A DNA stretch of 43,732 nucleotides, taken from Aquimarina agarilytica ZC1 (GTDB lineage Bacteria > Bacteroidota > Bacteroidia > Flavobacteriales > Flavobacteriaceae). The translations under genes were made by a program, and so were the position numbers. Each line of letters opens with the position of its first letter. Position 1 is the first letter of the stretch. Under the pieces are notes generated by a model. It was given only the letters and a program-made list of their open reading frames with translations. It had not been told where the DNA came from and made no database searches. The DNA lies in the NCBI RefSeq assembly GCF_000255455.1, contig NZ_JH621278.1:1-43732 (forward strand). The letters run 5' to 3'. Below, in pieces: positions 25,952 through 35,445 of this stretch.

Positions 25952-26686
25952 TTAAAATGAACTTACACTACCTGAGCCACTAGTTTTTGAATCCACATGT
26001 GCTGGGCTTCCTGTATATTTAATATCTCCCGATCCACTCACTTTTGTTTTCAAACTTTTTAACGCGACCACCTTGGCATCACCAGAGCCAGAAATAATCA
26101 CATCGGTATCTTGAGCCTGTAAACCTTCGCTATTAAAATCCCCACTACCCGTAATACTCACTTTGAGTAAATTGGTACTCCCTGTTAACAACATATTTCC
26201 CGATCCCGTAATATGACCTTTAATTTCAGAGGCTTCAACGCTCAGTTCTAAATTTCCTGAACCTGTAATAGTCGCTTTAAAATCAGCTGATTTTAAGGTA
26301 GTATTCGCATTAACATCACCAGAACCTGTTATGGAAACAGCTGAAAGATCTACAAAAGGCACATAAATATGAATCCCTTTTCTAGGTCTTAAATTTACAC
26401 CACTTTTAATGGATAAAACCAAATCATTCCCCTTCACTGTTACCTCAACATATTCCTGTATATTATCATCTGTGCTCACCCGTATTTTCCCTTCGGTTCC
26501 TTGTTCCAAATGCACATCCATACCTCCCTGTAATCTAATAGTATCATAATCATTAGTAGTTACTATTCTAGTCGTATTGTTTCCGCTACCCGTTATTTTT
26601 TTACCTCCCCACCATTGGGCTTCTAATTGAGTACAACATAACACGAATGTTAAAACCAGTATTATTTTAATTCCTATTGTTTTCAT
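25952..26686 (-). CDS. Secreted DUF2807 protein with SGSG repeats
   Basis: The 244-residue protein has a signal peptide (ending CTQLEAQ). Eight GSG turns, mostly GSGD or GSGN, mark the solenoid: ITGSGNN, ITGSGDV, ITGSGNL, ITGSGNM, ITGSGDF, ISGSGDA, VSGSGDI and SGSGSV at the end. Spacing is roughly 20 residues, which fits one turn of a beta-helix. The gene is 41 bp after the second permease and probably in the same transcript. No enzyme motif was seen. Confidence 0.88.
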   Translation of the reverse strand: MKTIGIKIILVLTFVLCCTQLEAQWWGGKKITGSGNNTTRIVTTNDYDTIRLQGGMDVHLEQGTEGKIRVSTDDNIQEYVEVTVKGNDLVLSIKSGVNLRPRKGIHIYVPFVDLSAVSITGSGDVNANTTLKSADFKATITGSGNLELSVEASEIKGHITGSGNMLLTGSTNLLKVSITGSGDFNSEGLQAQDTDVIISGSGDAKVVALKSLKTKVSGSGDIKYTGSPAHVDSKTSGSGSVSSF

Positions 26687-26727
26687 CGTTTCTATTATTT
26701 TAAATTAGACTTGTATTATTATTAATT

Positions 26728-29127
26728 TTATTCTGTTTTTAAACTTTTAATTGGATTTGCTGTTGCTGCTTTTATGGCATGATAACTAACCGTAAAAATG
26801 GCTAGCATAAACGCTGTTAAAATGCCAATGATAAAATACCAATGATTAATTAGTATTCTCATTTTAAAGTAACTTAACCAATGGGTTCCTAACATAAAAG
26901 CTAAAGGGATAGATAGTAGACTGGCTACAAGAACAAGCAATAAAAAATCTTTTGATAATATTTGCCAAATTTTAAAAACAGAAGCTCCAATTGATTTTCT
27001 AATACCAATTTCCTTAGTACGTTGTTCTGCTATAAATGAGGTTAAACCAAACAGTCCCAAACAACTAATAAATATGGCCAAACTTGTAAAAATTCCTATT
27101 AGACCAACTAAGCGTTCATTTTCTTTAAATTTTTCAGCATAATTTTGATCTACAAAATCATAATCAAAAGGAAAATTAGGAGCTATGTTATTCCATATTT
27201 TTTTAATCTGTTTTAAATTTGATTCTAAGGAATGCTTAGGGTTTAATCTTAATTGATAAAATCCTATCCCGTCTTCATTATTTTCATTTATTGAAAATAG
27301 GGTTTGCTTAATTGGTGTATAAGGGTCACCCATCACCATATTGTCGACAACTCCAATAATCTTTAATGAAGTGTTTCCTTCAAAATCTTTATTTGTAATT
27401 AATTTACCTATGGGATCCTCTAATCCCATATATTTCAAAGCTGCCTTGTTTATTAATACTGCATTAGAATCAGAAGCAAAATCTTTGGAAAAATTTCTGC
27501 CCTGTACAACATTTATTTTTAATGTTTTTATATAATCATGAGAAATAGTAACCCATGCAAAATCATCAATAAAACCATCTGGCTTGCCTTCCCAAACAAA
27601 AGAAGATTGGTTAGAATGTATATCGTTCAGTGGACTCGACGATGCCGATATCGCAGTTACTGCTCCCGATTTTAATAATTTTTCTCTTATTAATTCATAT
27701 TTACCTTTAAAAGGAGTATACCAGGCATATATTTCAATTAAGGCATCCATATCATAGCCACGAGATTGATTTTTTACAAAATCCATCTGCCTATTAATTA
27801 TAATAGTAATAATGATTAATGAAATAGATAAAACAAATTGAAAAACAACCAATGCTTTTCGCAATCCTCCCGAAAATTTGCTTTTAACAAAAGTCCCTTT
27901 TAATACTTGAGTTGGATTAAATTGAGATAGATATAGTGCCGGATAACTCCCTGACAACAATGCTGTAAAACATAAAATAATCAAAGCTAATCCCCAAGCT
28001 ACTCCACTTGACCAAGGGAATGTAATTTGTTTGTCTGATAATTCATTAAAAGGCGTTAAAAATAGGAAAGCTATGCACACTGCCAAAATAAATGCTATGC
28101 AAGTAATTATAAATGATTCACTATAAAATTGATTAATTAAATGGCCTCTATTAGCTCCTAATGTTTTTTTAACTCCAACCTCTTTTGCTCTTTTTTCTGA
28201 ACGTGCCGTAGCTACATTCATAAAATTAATACAAGCCAATAATAATACCACTACCCCTATACTTGCAAATAAAAAAACATATTCAATACGCCCTCCTACT
28301 TGTTTTCCTTCTTCAAAATTATTGTGTAATTTCCAATCTTGCATAGGAAGCACATGCAATTCTGGGTTTATAGTTCCGTAATCGGTATTCTCCTTTTTAG
28401 CCCATTTTATAGCCTCTTCAACCGTTTTAAAACTAGTATTATCTGCTATTTGAATAAATAATTGCCAAGAATTATTACCCCATTCTTTTTCTGAATTTTT
28501 TACCCATGTATGCTTAGAAACATAGTAATCCCAAGTGATAAAGTAGTCCACATCATTAAATGATGAATTATATGAAAAATCCTTGTAAACACCTGTCACT
28601 TTTAAATCATCATTAAAGTCAAAGTTGATATTTTCACCTATTGGATTTTTATCTCCAAAAAGCTTTTTTGCTGTGGAGGCTGATATCATAATTGATTTTA
28701 CATCCTCTAAACCATTTAACGCTCCTCCTACTATTTCTAAACTGAACATTTTAGAAGCGTCTGGCTGTACTGCATTACCTTCTATTTTTATACTATTCTC
28801 TCCATATTTTAAAATACTTTCATCTGTCCAGGATGACATGGAAATATATTTAAAATACTCCCCGTATTTTTCACGCAATACCTTTTCTAAGGGTCTTGGT
28901 ATTGGTGGCCCCGTAGCTCTTTCGGTACTAAAGCTTTGAGATTGATAAATCTGTGCTAATCTGTTATAATTTTTAAAATTCTTATTATGATCAAATTCAT
29001 CATATACCCATAGAGCAATAAGCATGGCAACCCCCATTCCTAAGGCTAATCCTAAAATATTCATTAATGAATAGCCTTTATTTCCTATAATATTACGCCA
29101 AGCGATTTTTAATTGTGTTGTAAACAT
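26728..29127 (-). CDS. ABC transporter permease, MacB/FtsX type (copy 2)
   Basis: The 799-residue inner-membrane protein has an N-terminal helix (about 20-42), a large periplasmic MacB-type domain, an FtsX unit of three helices around 280-400, a second periplasmic domain, and a second FtsX unit at about 675-790 ending NPIKSLKTE. Such permeases act mechanically on periplasmic partners instead of moving substrate through the membrane. It is a close paralogue of the 29130 gene, only two bases away, so a tandem duplication is likely. Both would work with the ATPase at 31543. Confidence 0.9.
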   Translation of the reverse strand: MFTTQLKIAWRNIIGNKGYSLMNILGLALGMGVAMLIALWVYDEFDHNKNFKNYNRLAQIYQSQSFSTERATGPPIPRPLEKVLREKYGEYFKYISMSSWTDESILKYGENSIKIEGNAVQPDASKMFSLEIVGGALNGLEDVKSIMISASTAKKLFGDKNPIGENINFDFNDDLKVTGVYKDFSYNSSFNDVDYFITWDYYVSKHTWVKNSEKEWGNNSWQLFIQIADNTSFKTVEEAIKWAKKENTDYGTINPELHVLPMQDWKLHNNFEEGKQVGGRIEYVFLFASIGVVVLLLACINFMNVATARSEKRAKEVGVKKTLGANRGHLINQFYSESFIITCIAFILAVCIAFLFLTPFNELSDKQITFPWSSGVAWGLALIILCFTALLSGSYPALYLSQFNPTQVLKGTFVKSKFSGGLRKALVVFQFVLSISLIIITIIINRQMDFVKNQSRGYDMDALIEIYAWYTPFKGKYELIREKLLKSGAVTAISASSSPLNDIHSNQSSFVWEGKPDGFIDDFAWVTISHDYIKTLKINVVQGRNFSKDFASDSNAVLINKAALKYMGLEDPIGKLITNKDFEGNTSLKIIGVVDNMVMGDPYTPIKQTLFSINENNEDGIGFYQLRLNPKHSLESNLKQIKKIWNNIAPNFPFDYDFVDQNYAEKFKENERLVGLIGIFTSLAIFISCLGLFGLTSFIAEQRTKEIGIRKSIGASVFKIWQILSKDFLLLVLVASLLSIPLAFMLGTHWLSYFKMRILINHWYFIIGILTAFMLAIFTVSYHAIKAATANPIKSLKTE

Positions 29128-29129
29128 GA

Positions 29130-31526
29130 TTATTCTGTTTTTAAACTTTTAATAGGGTTTGCCGTAGCTGCTTTTATAGCGTGGTAACTTACTGTAAGTA
29201 TTGCCAGTACAAATGCCGAACTAATACCTATTAAAAAATACCATGACCTTATAGGAACTCTAATTTTAAAATAACTTAACCAATGCACTATTAATGTGTA
29301 GGCAATAGGTATTGCGATCAAACTAGAAAGTACTACCAACCATAAAAAATTCTTTGAAAGTATCTGCCATATTTGGAATACGGAAGCACCTATGGATTTT
29401 CGAATACCAATTTCCTTGGTACGTTGCTCTGCAATAAATGAGGTCAAACCAAACAGTCCCAAACAACTAATAAATATGGCTATTAGTGTAAAAATCCCTA
29501 CTAGATTGATCATCCGCTCATCTTCATCAAACTTTTTAGCGTAATCATTATCTACAAAATTGTATTCAAAAGGTACATCTGGACCTAATATTTCCCATTG
29601 AGAATCAATTAATGCTAAATTTTGCTTAATGGAATTTACTGGGTTTAAACGCAACTGATAAAAGCCTATGTTATCTTTGTCTAAATGAAAAATTGTTTGC
29701 TTTGGAGGAATATTTTGGTCTCCCATCACAATATCTTCCACTACGCCAACTATTTCCATTGGAGGCTGATCTTTATCATAGGAATTCCTTACCAATTTCC
29801 CAATGGGCTTTTCTAATCCCATGTAGCTTTGAGCTGTTTTGTTAATTAATATATAGTGAATACTATCTGAATCTTTATTTTTTGGAAAATCTTTTCCTTC
29901 GATAATATTCATTTTTAATGCATCTACATAATCTTCTGAAACATTCACCCATGCAAAATCATCTTGGAAGCCTTCTGGCTTTCCGTCCCATACAAAAAAA
30001 GACCGATTAGACTGAATGTCTGTCACCGGACTTGAAGATGCCGATACCTCAGTTACTGCTCCAGAATTAATTAAGGACTCTTTTATCAATTTATATTTTC
30101 CATAGAATGGTTTTTGCCAGCCATTAAGTTCAATTAAGGCGTTCATATCATAACCCTTTGAGCCACTTTTAACAAAATCCATCTGCCTATTAATTACTAC
30201 CGTTACTATGATAAGTGCAATGGATAGTACAAATTGAAATACAACTAATACTTTACGAGGCAATCCAGAAAATTTACTATTTATAAAAGTACTTTTCAAT
30301 ACAGTTATGGGCTTAAAACGAGAAAGGTAAATAGCAGGATAACTTCCTGAAATTAATGCCGTAAATACTAATATAATCATAGCAATTCCCCATGAAGTCA
30401 AGTCGAACCAAGGAAGTTCCATTTTTTTATTAGAAAGTATATTAAAGCCATCAAGGCTTAACTGAACCAAAAGAAGAGCAATTACAAAAGCTACACATAC
30501 TACAACAAAAGATTCAGCATAAAACTGTGATATCAAATGATAACGCTCGGCTCCAATAGTTTTTTTAACTCCCACTTCCTTTGCTCGTTTTTCGGAACGA
30601 GCGGTAGCTAAATTCATAAAATTAATGCAAGCTAATAACAACACTATAAAACCTATAGAGGCAAATAAAATTAGGTATTCTATTCTTCCTCCTACTTGTT
30701 TTCCATCTTCAAAATTATCATGCAATTTCCATTTGCGCATTGGGTGTACATGCAATTCTGGATTAAAACCATGCGCATCGTTAGTAACTGTCTTTTTCAC
30801 CCATCTAATCACATCTTCAACAGCTTCATAAGTCGTATTATCGGCTATTTGAACAAATAATTGAAAGGAATTATTATCCCACACATCCTCAGAACTCCTT
30901 ACCCATTCATTTTTAGCTATATATAAATCCCAGGGAGCTAAGTAATCTATTTTGTGAAAATTTGATTTATATGGGAAATCCTTATAAATCCCAGTTACTT
31001 TTAACTCATTTTCTAAATCAAATTTTATTATTTTTCCAATTGGATTTATGTCTCCAAAAAGTTTTTCTGCTACGGAAGATGATATAAGTATCGAATGTAA
31101 ATCCTTTAAACCATTTCTAGTCCCTGCTATCATGTCTAAACTAAACATGTCAGGAGCATCTTGTTGAATATAAAAACCTTCAAAATACATATTCTTATCA
31201 TCATGATTTAGTATTATTTCATTAGACCAAGAACACATTGTTAGATACTTAAAATACTGATTATAATTTGTACGTAATTCTTTTTCTATTGGTCTTGGTA
31301 TAGCTTCTCCGGTACCTCTCCCTAAATTATTCCCTTGTGACTGATAGATTTGAGCGATTTTATCATAATTTTTAAAATTTTTGTTATAATCAAATTCATC
31401 ATCCACCCACAAGGCTATTAACATAGCCACTGACATTCCTATGGCTAAACCAAGAATATTCATCATTGTATAGCCCTTATTATTAATAAGGTTCCGCCAA
31501 GCGATTTTAAATTGAGTTAATAGCAT
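29130..31526 (-). CDS. ABC transporter permease, MacB/FtsX type (copy 1)
   Basis: The 798-residue protein has the same layout as its neighbour: N-terminal helix at about 20-42, a MacB-type periplasmic domain, FtsX unit at about 280-400, a second periplasmic domain and a terminal FtsX unit with SFIAEQRTKEIGIRKSIGAS and the identical end NPIKSLKTE. The two share long segments and differ mainly in the periplasmic parts, which suggests separate partners or a heterodimer. It starts 16 bp after the ATPase gene and is followed by copy 2 after two bases. Confidence 0.9.
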   Translation of the reverse strand: MLLTQFKIAWRNLINNKGYTMMNILGLAIGMSVAMLIALWVDDEFDYNKNFKNYDKIAQIYQSQGNNLGRGTGEAIPRPIEKELRTNYNQYFKYLTMCSWSNEIILNHDDKNMYFEGFYIQQDAPDMFSLDMIAGTRNGLKDLHSILISSSVAEKLFGDINPIGKIIKFDLENELKVTGIYKDFPYKSNFHKIDYLAPWDLYIAKNEWVRSSEDVWDNNSFQLFVQIADNTTYEAVEDVIRWVKKTVTNDAHGFNPELHVHPMRKWKLHDNFEDGKQVGGRIEYLILFASIGFIVLLLACINFMNLATARSEKRAKEVGVKKTIGAERYHLISQFYAESFVVVCVAFVIALLLVQLSLDGFNILSNKKMELPWFDLTSWGIAMIILVFTALISGSYPAIYLSRFKPITVLKSTFINSKFSGLPRKVLVVFQFVLSIALIIVTVVINRQMDFVKSGSKGYDMNALIELNGWQKPFYGKYKLIKESLINSGAVTEVSASSSPVTDIQSNRSFFVWDGKPEGFQDDFAWVNVSEDYVDALKMNIIEGKDFPKNKDSDSIHYILINKTAQSYMGLEKPIGKLVRNSYDKDQPPMEIVGVVEDIVMGDQNIPPKQTIFHLDKDNIGFYQLRLNPVNSIKQNLALIDSQWEILGPDVPFEYNFVDNDYAKKFDEDERMINLVGIFTLIAIFISCLGLFGLTSFIAEQRTKEIGIRKSIGASVFQIWQILSKNFLWLVVLSSLIAIPIAYTLIVHWLSYFKIRVPIRSWYFLIGISSAFVLAILTVSYHAIKAATANPIKSLKTE

Positions 31527-31542
31527 TGTAATAGATTTTTAG

Positions 31543-32226
31543 TTAAGCGTACTGATTACTCACTTCTGTTACAATTTGTCCATCAAACAGGTTAATCACT
31601 CTATGTGCATAATTGGCATCGCGATCAGAATGCGTTACCATTACTATAGTTGTTCCTTCTTGATTTAGTTCTGTTAACAAATTCATTACTTCAATTCCAT
31701 TTTTAGAATCTAAGTTTCCTGTAGGTTCATCCGCTAAAATCAATTTTGGATTAGTAATTACAGCTCTTGCAATAGCAACACGCTGTTGTTGTCCGCCAGA
31801 AAGTTGATTGGGGAAATGACTATCCCTATGCGCTATTTTCATACGCTCTAATACCGCAGCAACCTTTGCTTTTCGTTCTTTTTTAGATACTTTTAAGTAA
31901 ATTAAGGGTAATTCCACATTTTCAAATACGGTTAATTCATCAATCAGATTAAAACTTTGAAACACAAATCCGATATTTCCTTTCCTAATTTTGGTGCGTT
32001 CACTTTCTTTACTTTTACCAACTTCGCTTCCGTTAAATTGATAACTTCCTTGGGTAGGACTGTCCAATAAACCAATAATATTTAATAACGTAGATTTTCC
32101 ACATCCGGATGGTCCCATAATGGCTGCAAATTCACCTTCCTTTACATGTAAATCAATATTATTTAAGGCTAGTGTTTCTACCTCTTCTGTTCTAAAACTT
32201 TTTGTTACTTGCTTTATTTGTATCAT
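31543..32226 (-). CDS. ABC transporter ATPase, MacB/LolD type
   Basis: The 227-residue ATPase has Walker [10 protein letters not shown] at 38-46, the Q-loop in GFVFQSFNL, signature [14 protein letters not shown], Walker [13 protein letters not shown] and the switch histidine in VMVTHSD. It belongs to the LolD/MacB branch that powers mechanotransmission permeases. It is followed 16 bp later by copy 1 of the permease. A run of heptamers ends 18 bases before its ATG, and a 380-bp spacer with repeats separates it from the HlyD gene. Confidence 0.96.
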   Translation of the reverse strand: MIQIKQVTKSFRTEEVETLALNNIDLHVKEGEFAAIMGPSGCGKSTLLNIIGLLDSPTQGSYQFNGSEVGKSKESERTKIRKGNIGFVFQSFNLIDELTVFENVELPLIYLKVSKKERKAKVAAVLERMKIAHRDSHFPNQLSGGQQQRVAIARAVITNPKLILADEPTGNLDSKNGIEVMNLLTELNQEGTTIVMVTHSDRDANYAHRVINLFDGQIVTEVSNQYA

Positions 32227-32606
32227 CTTTATTTTGTTTTTCGTTGTTGGTTGTTAGTTGTTGGTTGTTGGTTGTTGGTTGTTGGTTAACTTTAGTTTTT
32301 ATTAACTAAGATTAAAGCAATTATTAGATATTTTTTTTCTTAATCAATATACATAAGCCTTCAATCTTCAAGCCTTTACCTTTAACCTCTTTTATCATTT
32401 AAAAACTAAATCATTAAGATTAAAGTAATCATTAGATAAATTTCACATAATCAATATATAAGCCTACAATCTTCAATCCTTTACCTCTAACCATTTTTTT
32501 ATCATTTAAAAACTAAATCATTAAGATTAAAGTAATCATTAGATAAATTCAACATAATCAATATATAAGCCTTCAACCTTCAACCCCTTACCTTTAACCT
32601 CTTTTA
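32227..32606. other. 380-bp repeat-filled spacer between HlyD and ATPase genes
   Basis: No open frame is supported here. The spacer holds the heptamer run at 32244-32285 and three ~108-bp tandem units at 32308-32612, described separately. No promoter for the ATPase was recognised inside it, so whether the message runs through is open. Confidence 0.6.
32244..32285. repeat. Heptamer run (TTGTTGG, six copies)
   Basis: Six head-to-tail TTGTTGG units, one reading TTGTTAG, lie 18-59 bases before the ATPase start codon on the minus strand. Runs like this can lengthen or shorten by slippage, which would change the leader of the ATPase message. Confidence 0.9.
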
Positions 32607-32612
32607 TCATTT
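32308..32612. repeat. Three tandem ~108-bp units in the operon spacer
   Basis: The units start with AAGATTAAAG at 32308, 32416 and 32523, giving periods of 108 and 107. Shared blocks include ATTAGATA, ATAAGCCT, AATCTTCAA and TTTATCATTTAAA. The last unit ends inside the 3' end of the HlyD gene (TCATTTAAA holds its stop and last codons), so the repeat appears to have grown out from that gene end. Units 2 and 3 are the most alike. Confidence 0.85.
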
Positions 32613-33857
32613 AAACACTATTCGTTCTACTCTTTCATAAGCATCATAATTGGAAATAATTGTTTTTTCACCCGGAGACAAACCTTCTAATACTTCAAAA
32701 TATTTTGAATTCTGTCTTCCTAGTTTTATTTCCTTTTTATAAGCTTCAGTTCCTTTTTCATTCAATACAAAAATATTACGCCCCCCAGTGCTTTGAAAAA
32801 AGCTTCCTCGTGGTACTAATACAGCAGCATTAGACGCTCCTAATTGCAAACGCATCGTATAATTTTGTCCAGCTCTAATGGTTTCAGGCTTTTGACCTTC
32901 AAAAACTAAATCAATTTTAAATCGTCCATTCCTTACCTCTGGATATACTTTTCGTACACGTAAGGGATATTTTTTATCTTTTCTTTCAATTGTTGCATTT
33001 AAATCACGTCGAACACGTTCAATGTAATGTTCATCAACTTCAGCTTCTATTTTAAAATTAGACAAATCATTTATTTGACCTATACGCTGCCCTTGTTGAA
33101 TGCTTTGTCCAATTTCTGCATCTAAAAAACCCAATTGCCCATTAAAAGGTGCTCTTACATTTAAATGGTCTAAACGCTCATAGACCATTCCCAACGTTTT
33201 TTTCATTCGTTGTAAATCTTTATCTAAATCTTTTAACGAAGTTCCTTTTAAAACCGAATCCTGTGTCACTTGTTCAGTGACTAAACTATGCCTTTTTTCG
33301 GCGGCTTGATAATCTTCTTGGGCAACTAAAAAAAGTTCTTTTGCTATTAAACCATCGGCAAACAAGGCTTGTTGTTGTTTAAAATTTCGCTCCTTTTTTT
33401 GTAGTTCATATTTGGCGCTAATCAATTCTTTTCTTCCATTAATTTCCCTGCTATCATAAGCTAATTTGGTGGATCGCAAATCATTTTGTTTTAAAGCCAA
33501 ATTATTTTCACTTGCTAAAATTTGCTCATATAAATTTCTATTTTCTAATGTTAAAATAACATCTCCTTTTTTTACAAAAGCTCCTTCTTCAATACGTTTC
33601 TCCTTAACCCTTCCACCTTCATAGGCGTCCATATATATAGTTCGAATTGGCGCTACATGCCCTGTTACTGTTATAAAATCCTGAAATTCTCCATGAATAA
33701 CTTCTCCAATTGATAAACGCTCTTTTTGAATGGAATAGGTACGTTTATAATCTGTAGAAAAAATCTTCCAACATAAAAACAATGTTGCCAATACTGTCCC
33801 TGCAATGATTACATGTTTAGGTCGAATTCCTTTCTTTTTTTCAATTTTTATATCCAT
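32607..33857 (-). CDS. HlyD/MacA-like periplasmic adaptor
   Basis: The 416-residue protein has one N-terminal membrane helix (about 15-33), a lipoyl-like half ITVTGHVAPIRTIYMDAYEG, a long coiled-coil hairpin at about 110-210, the second lipoyl half (LNVRAPFNGQLGFLDAEIGQ) and a beta-barrel part. Adaptors of this kind join an ABC permease to an outer-membrane channel. It lies 55 bp after the TolC-like gene. Its last codons form the edge of the ~108-bp tandem repeat. Confidence 0.9.
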   Translation of the reverse strand: MDIKIEKKKGIRPKHVIIAGTVLATLFLCWKIFSTDYKRTYSIQKERLSIGEVIHGEFQDFITVTGHVAPIRTIYMDAYEGGRVKEKRIEEGAFVKKGDVILTLENRNLYEQILASENNLALKQNDLRSTKLAYDSREINGRKELISAKYELQKKERNFKQQQALFADGLIAKELFLVAQEDYQAAEKRHSLVTEQVTQDSVLKGTSLKDLDKDLQRMKKTLGMVYERLDHLNVRAPFNGQLGFLDAEIGQSIQQGQRIGQINDLSNFKIEAEVDEHYIERVRRDLNATIERKDKKYPLRVRKVYPEVRNGRFKIDLVFEGQKPETIRAGQNYTMRLQLGASNAAVLVPRGSFFQSTGGRNIFVLNEKGTEAYKKEIKLGRQNSKYFEVLEGLSPGEKTIISNYDAYERVERIVFK

Positions 33858-33912
33858 TATTATTGTGACTACATATTAATATTACTACCAATCAATTGAC
33901 TCTACATTCCTA

Positions 33913-35259
33913 TTAAAATTGATACAGCTTAGTAAACTTTCCTGTATACAAATCCATCATTTTTTGATTCATTTGCAATTGTTGTTGCACTCGTATATTT
34001 TCAACTTTTGATTTAAATAATTCGTTTTTTACTTGTAATACATCCAAAAGTGCTATTAAACCATGTTGAAATTTTTTTTCGGAAGTTTTATAAGAAAGCA
34101 TTACAGCTTTTTGTTTTTTAGTGCTCCAATTGAATTCATTCCTCAAAGCTTTATCTTCTTGCTCTAATTGCAACATAAATTGATACAATTCTTGTTCATT
34201 CTGTTTTATAACTAATTCCCGTTGTTCTAAATCTAGACGTTGTTGTTTAATTTTTGAACGTGTATTCCACTGATTAAACACCGAAATTTGTAATGAAACT
34301 CCAACATATTGAGAAGCATTATCCTGAATTTGTTTTTGAAATCCGATAGTATTCCCTGTAACTTGGTCAATATTCGTTTCAAAATATCCCGTACTATAAC
34401 CTCCAAATACACTTACCAACGGGTATAATTCACTTTGACTAGCGTGTAATTGTTTTTGAAAAGCATTCTTAGAAAAAGACAATTGTTTCAGTATTGGAGA
34501 TACTTCTTTTGCTTTTACATACCTAGATTTCCTCTCATTCTGTGTGACGATGTTTGAAATACCTTTTGTTTCAAAATCATTTATGAATGTTATAGATGTT
34601 TTTTCGATATTCATTAATTGCTTAAGGTTTAGGCTTACTTTTTCCAATGCATTTTTTGCTTTAACTACATTTAGGTGTGCCGCTTGTACATCTGCTTCCA
34701 CATCAAAAACGGCTGCTTGAGATTGCTGTCCCAATTCAAATTTTTTATTGGTTACTTTAAATAACTTTTCTGCAATAACCAATTCTTCTTCTGTCAGCTT
34801 TAATAAATCTTGTGTATACAATACTTCATAAAAAACAGGAAGTAGCTGCTGAATTAAAGAAAACTTTTGTTGTTCCCCTTCTGCTAAAGCAGACAACTTA
34901 TTCCATTTAGCAGCACTAATTTGATATTGTTTTAAAAAACCCTGAAATACTACTAATGAGGCATCAATGGAATAATTATTAGAAAAAAAATCAGTATTTG
35001 ATATTGTATTCGTATTAGGGTCAACAGAACGCCCATATCGAATACTATAATTTGTACCTGCTCCAATAGTTGGTAATAAATTGCGATAACGCTGTTTTAA
35101 TCTTTCCTTTACCAATTTTGTATTTACATTGTTTAATTGCATATCAATATTAGTTGCCAATGCTTGCCTAATGCATTGTTCCAATGTGTATGATTTTTGA
35201 CTATATACGCTGCTTAACACCATAATCATAATTAGTAATAACACGCCTTTTTTAAACAT
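33913..35259 (-). CDS. TolC-like outer-membrane efflux protein
   Basis: The 448-residue protein has a signal peptide (ending SSVYSQ), begins the mature part with SYTLEQCIRQALATNIDMQL, and has the two helical halves of TolC-type channels (SYKTSEKKFQHGLIALLDVL near the end). It would form the trimeric exit duct for the adaptor and permeases. It is the first gene of the minus-strand operon, 65 bases after the -12 element of the sigma-54 promoter at 35325. Confidence 0.92.
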   Translation of the reverse strand: MFKKGVLLLIMIMVLSSVYSQKSYTLEQCIRQALATNIDMQLNNVNTKLVKERLKQRYRNLLPTIGAGTNYSIRYGRSVDPNTNTISNTDFFSNNYSIDASLVVFQGFLKQYQISAAKWNKLSALAEGEQQKFSLIQQLLPVFYEVLYTQDLLKLTEEELVIAEKLFKVTNKKFELGQQSQAAVFDVEADVQAAHLNVVKAKNALEKVSLNLKQLMNIEKTSITFINDFETKGISNIVTQNERKSRYVKAKEVSPILKQLSFSKNAFQKQLHASQSELYPLVSVFGGYSTGYFETNIDQVTGNTIGFQKQIQDNASQYVGVSLQISVFNQWNTRSKIKQQRLDLEQRELVIKQNEQELYQFMLQLEQEDKALRNEFNWSTKKQKAVMLSYKTSEKKFQHGLIALLDVLQVKNELFKSKVENIRVQQQLQMNQKMMDLYTGKFTKLYQF

Positions 35260-35324
35260 CTACTATTGTTTTACATCTTATAAATGATTTCAATATGAAA
35301 TAATTCAAATCTGTATAATTGTTA

Positions 35325-35339
35325 GCTATGCCCGTGCCA
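35325..35339 (-). promoter_or_regulatory. Sigma-54 promoter of the TolC-HlyD-ABC operon
   Basis: On the minus strand the sequence reads TGGCACG-GGCA-TAGC. The GG and GC pairs are in the exact -24/-12 spacing of the sigma-54 consensus TGGCACG-N4-TTGC; only one base of the -12 part differs. Start of transcription would be near 35312, about 53 bases before the TolC start codon. The sigma-54 activator encoded next door makes this the obvious target. Confidence 0.78.
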
Positions 35340-35402
35340 AAAAACAAAACCCCTGTAAACAAAGGGTTCGTAAGTTTTTTTGTCCCTTTTTTTAATTTAA
35401 GG

Positions 35403-35445
35403 TGTAAAATTTATTGACAACTGTATGTAAAATTTATTGACAACT
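35403..35445. promoter_or_regulatory. Two direct repeats, candidate enhancer sites
   Basis: The 20-base repeat TGTAAAATTTATTGACAACT occurs perfectly at 35403-35422 and 35426-35445, a 23-bp period. Each begins with a weak dyad TGTnAA-N5-TTnACA. They are 64 to 106 bp upstream of the -24 element, a normal distance for binding of an NtrC-type activator. Confidence 0.6.

Noticed and set aside
32244..32612. Repeat-rich region as a possible CRISPR array
   Set aside because: The units are adjacent tandem copies of 7 and ~108 bases with no unique spacers, and no cas genes are present.
35350..35400. Hairpin AACCCCTG/CAAAGGGTT as a terminator
   Set aside because: There is no gene immediately before it on the plus strand, and the T-run is separated from the stem. 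It is kept only as part of the regulatory spacer.
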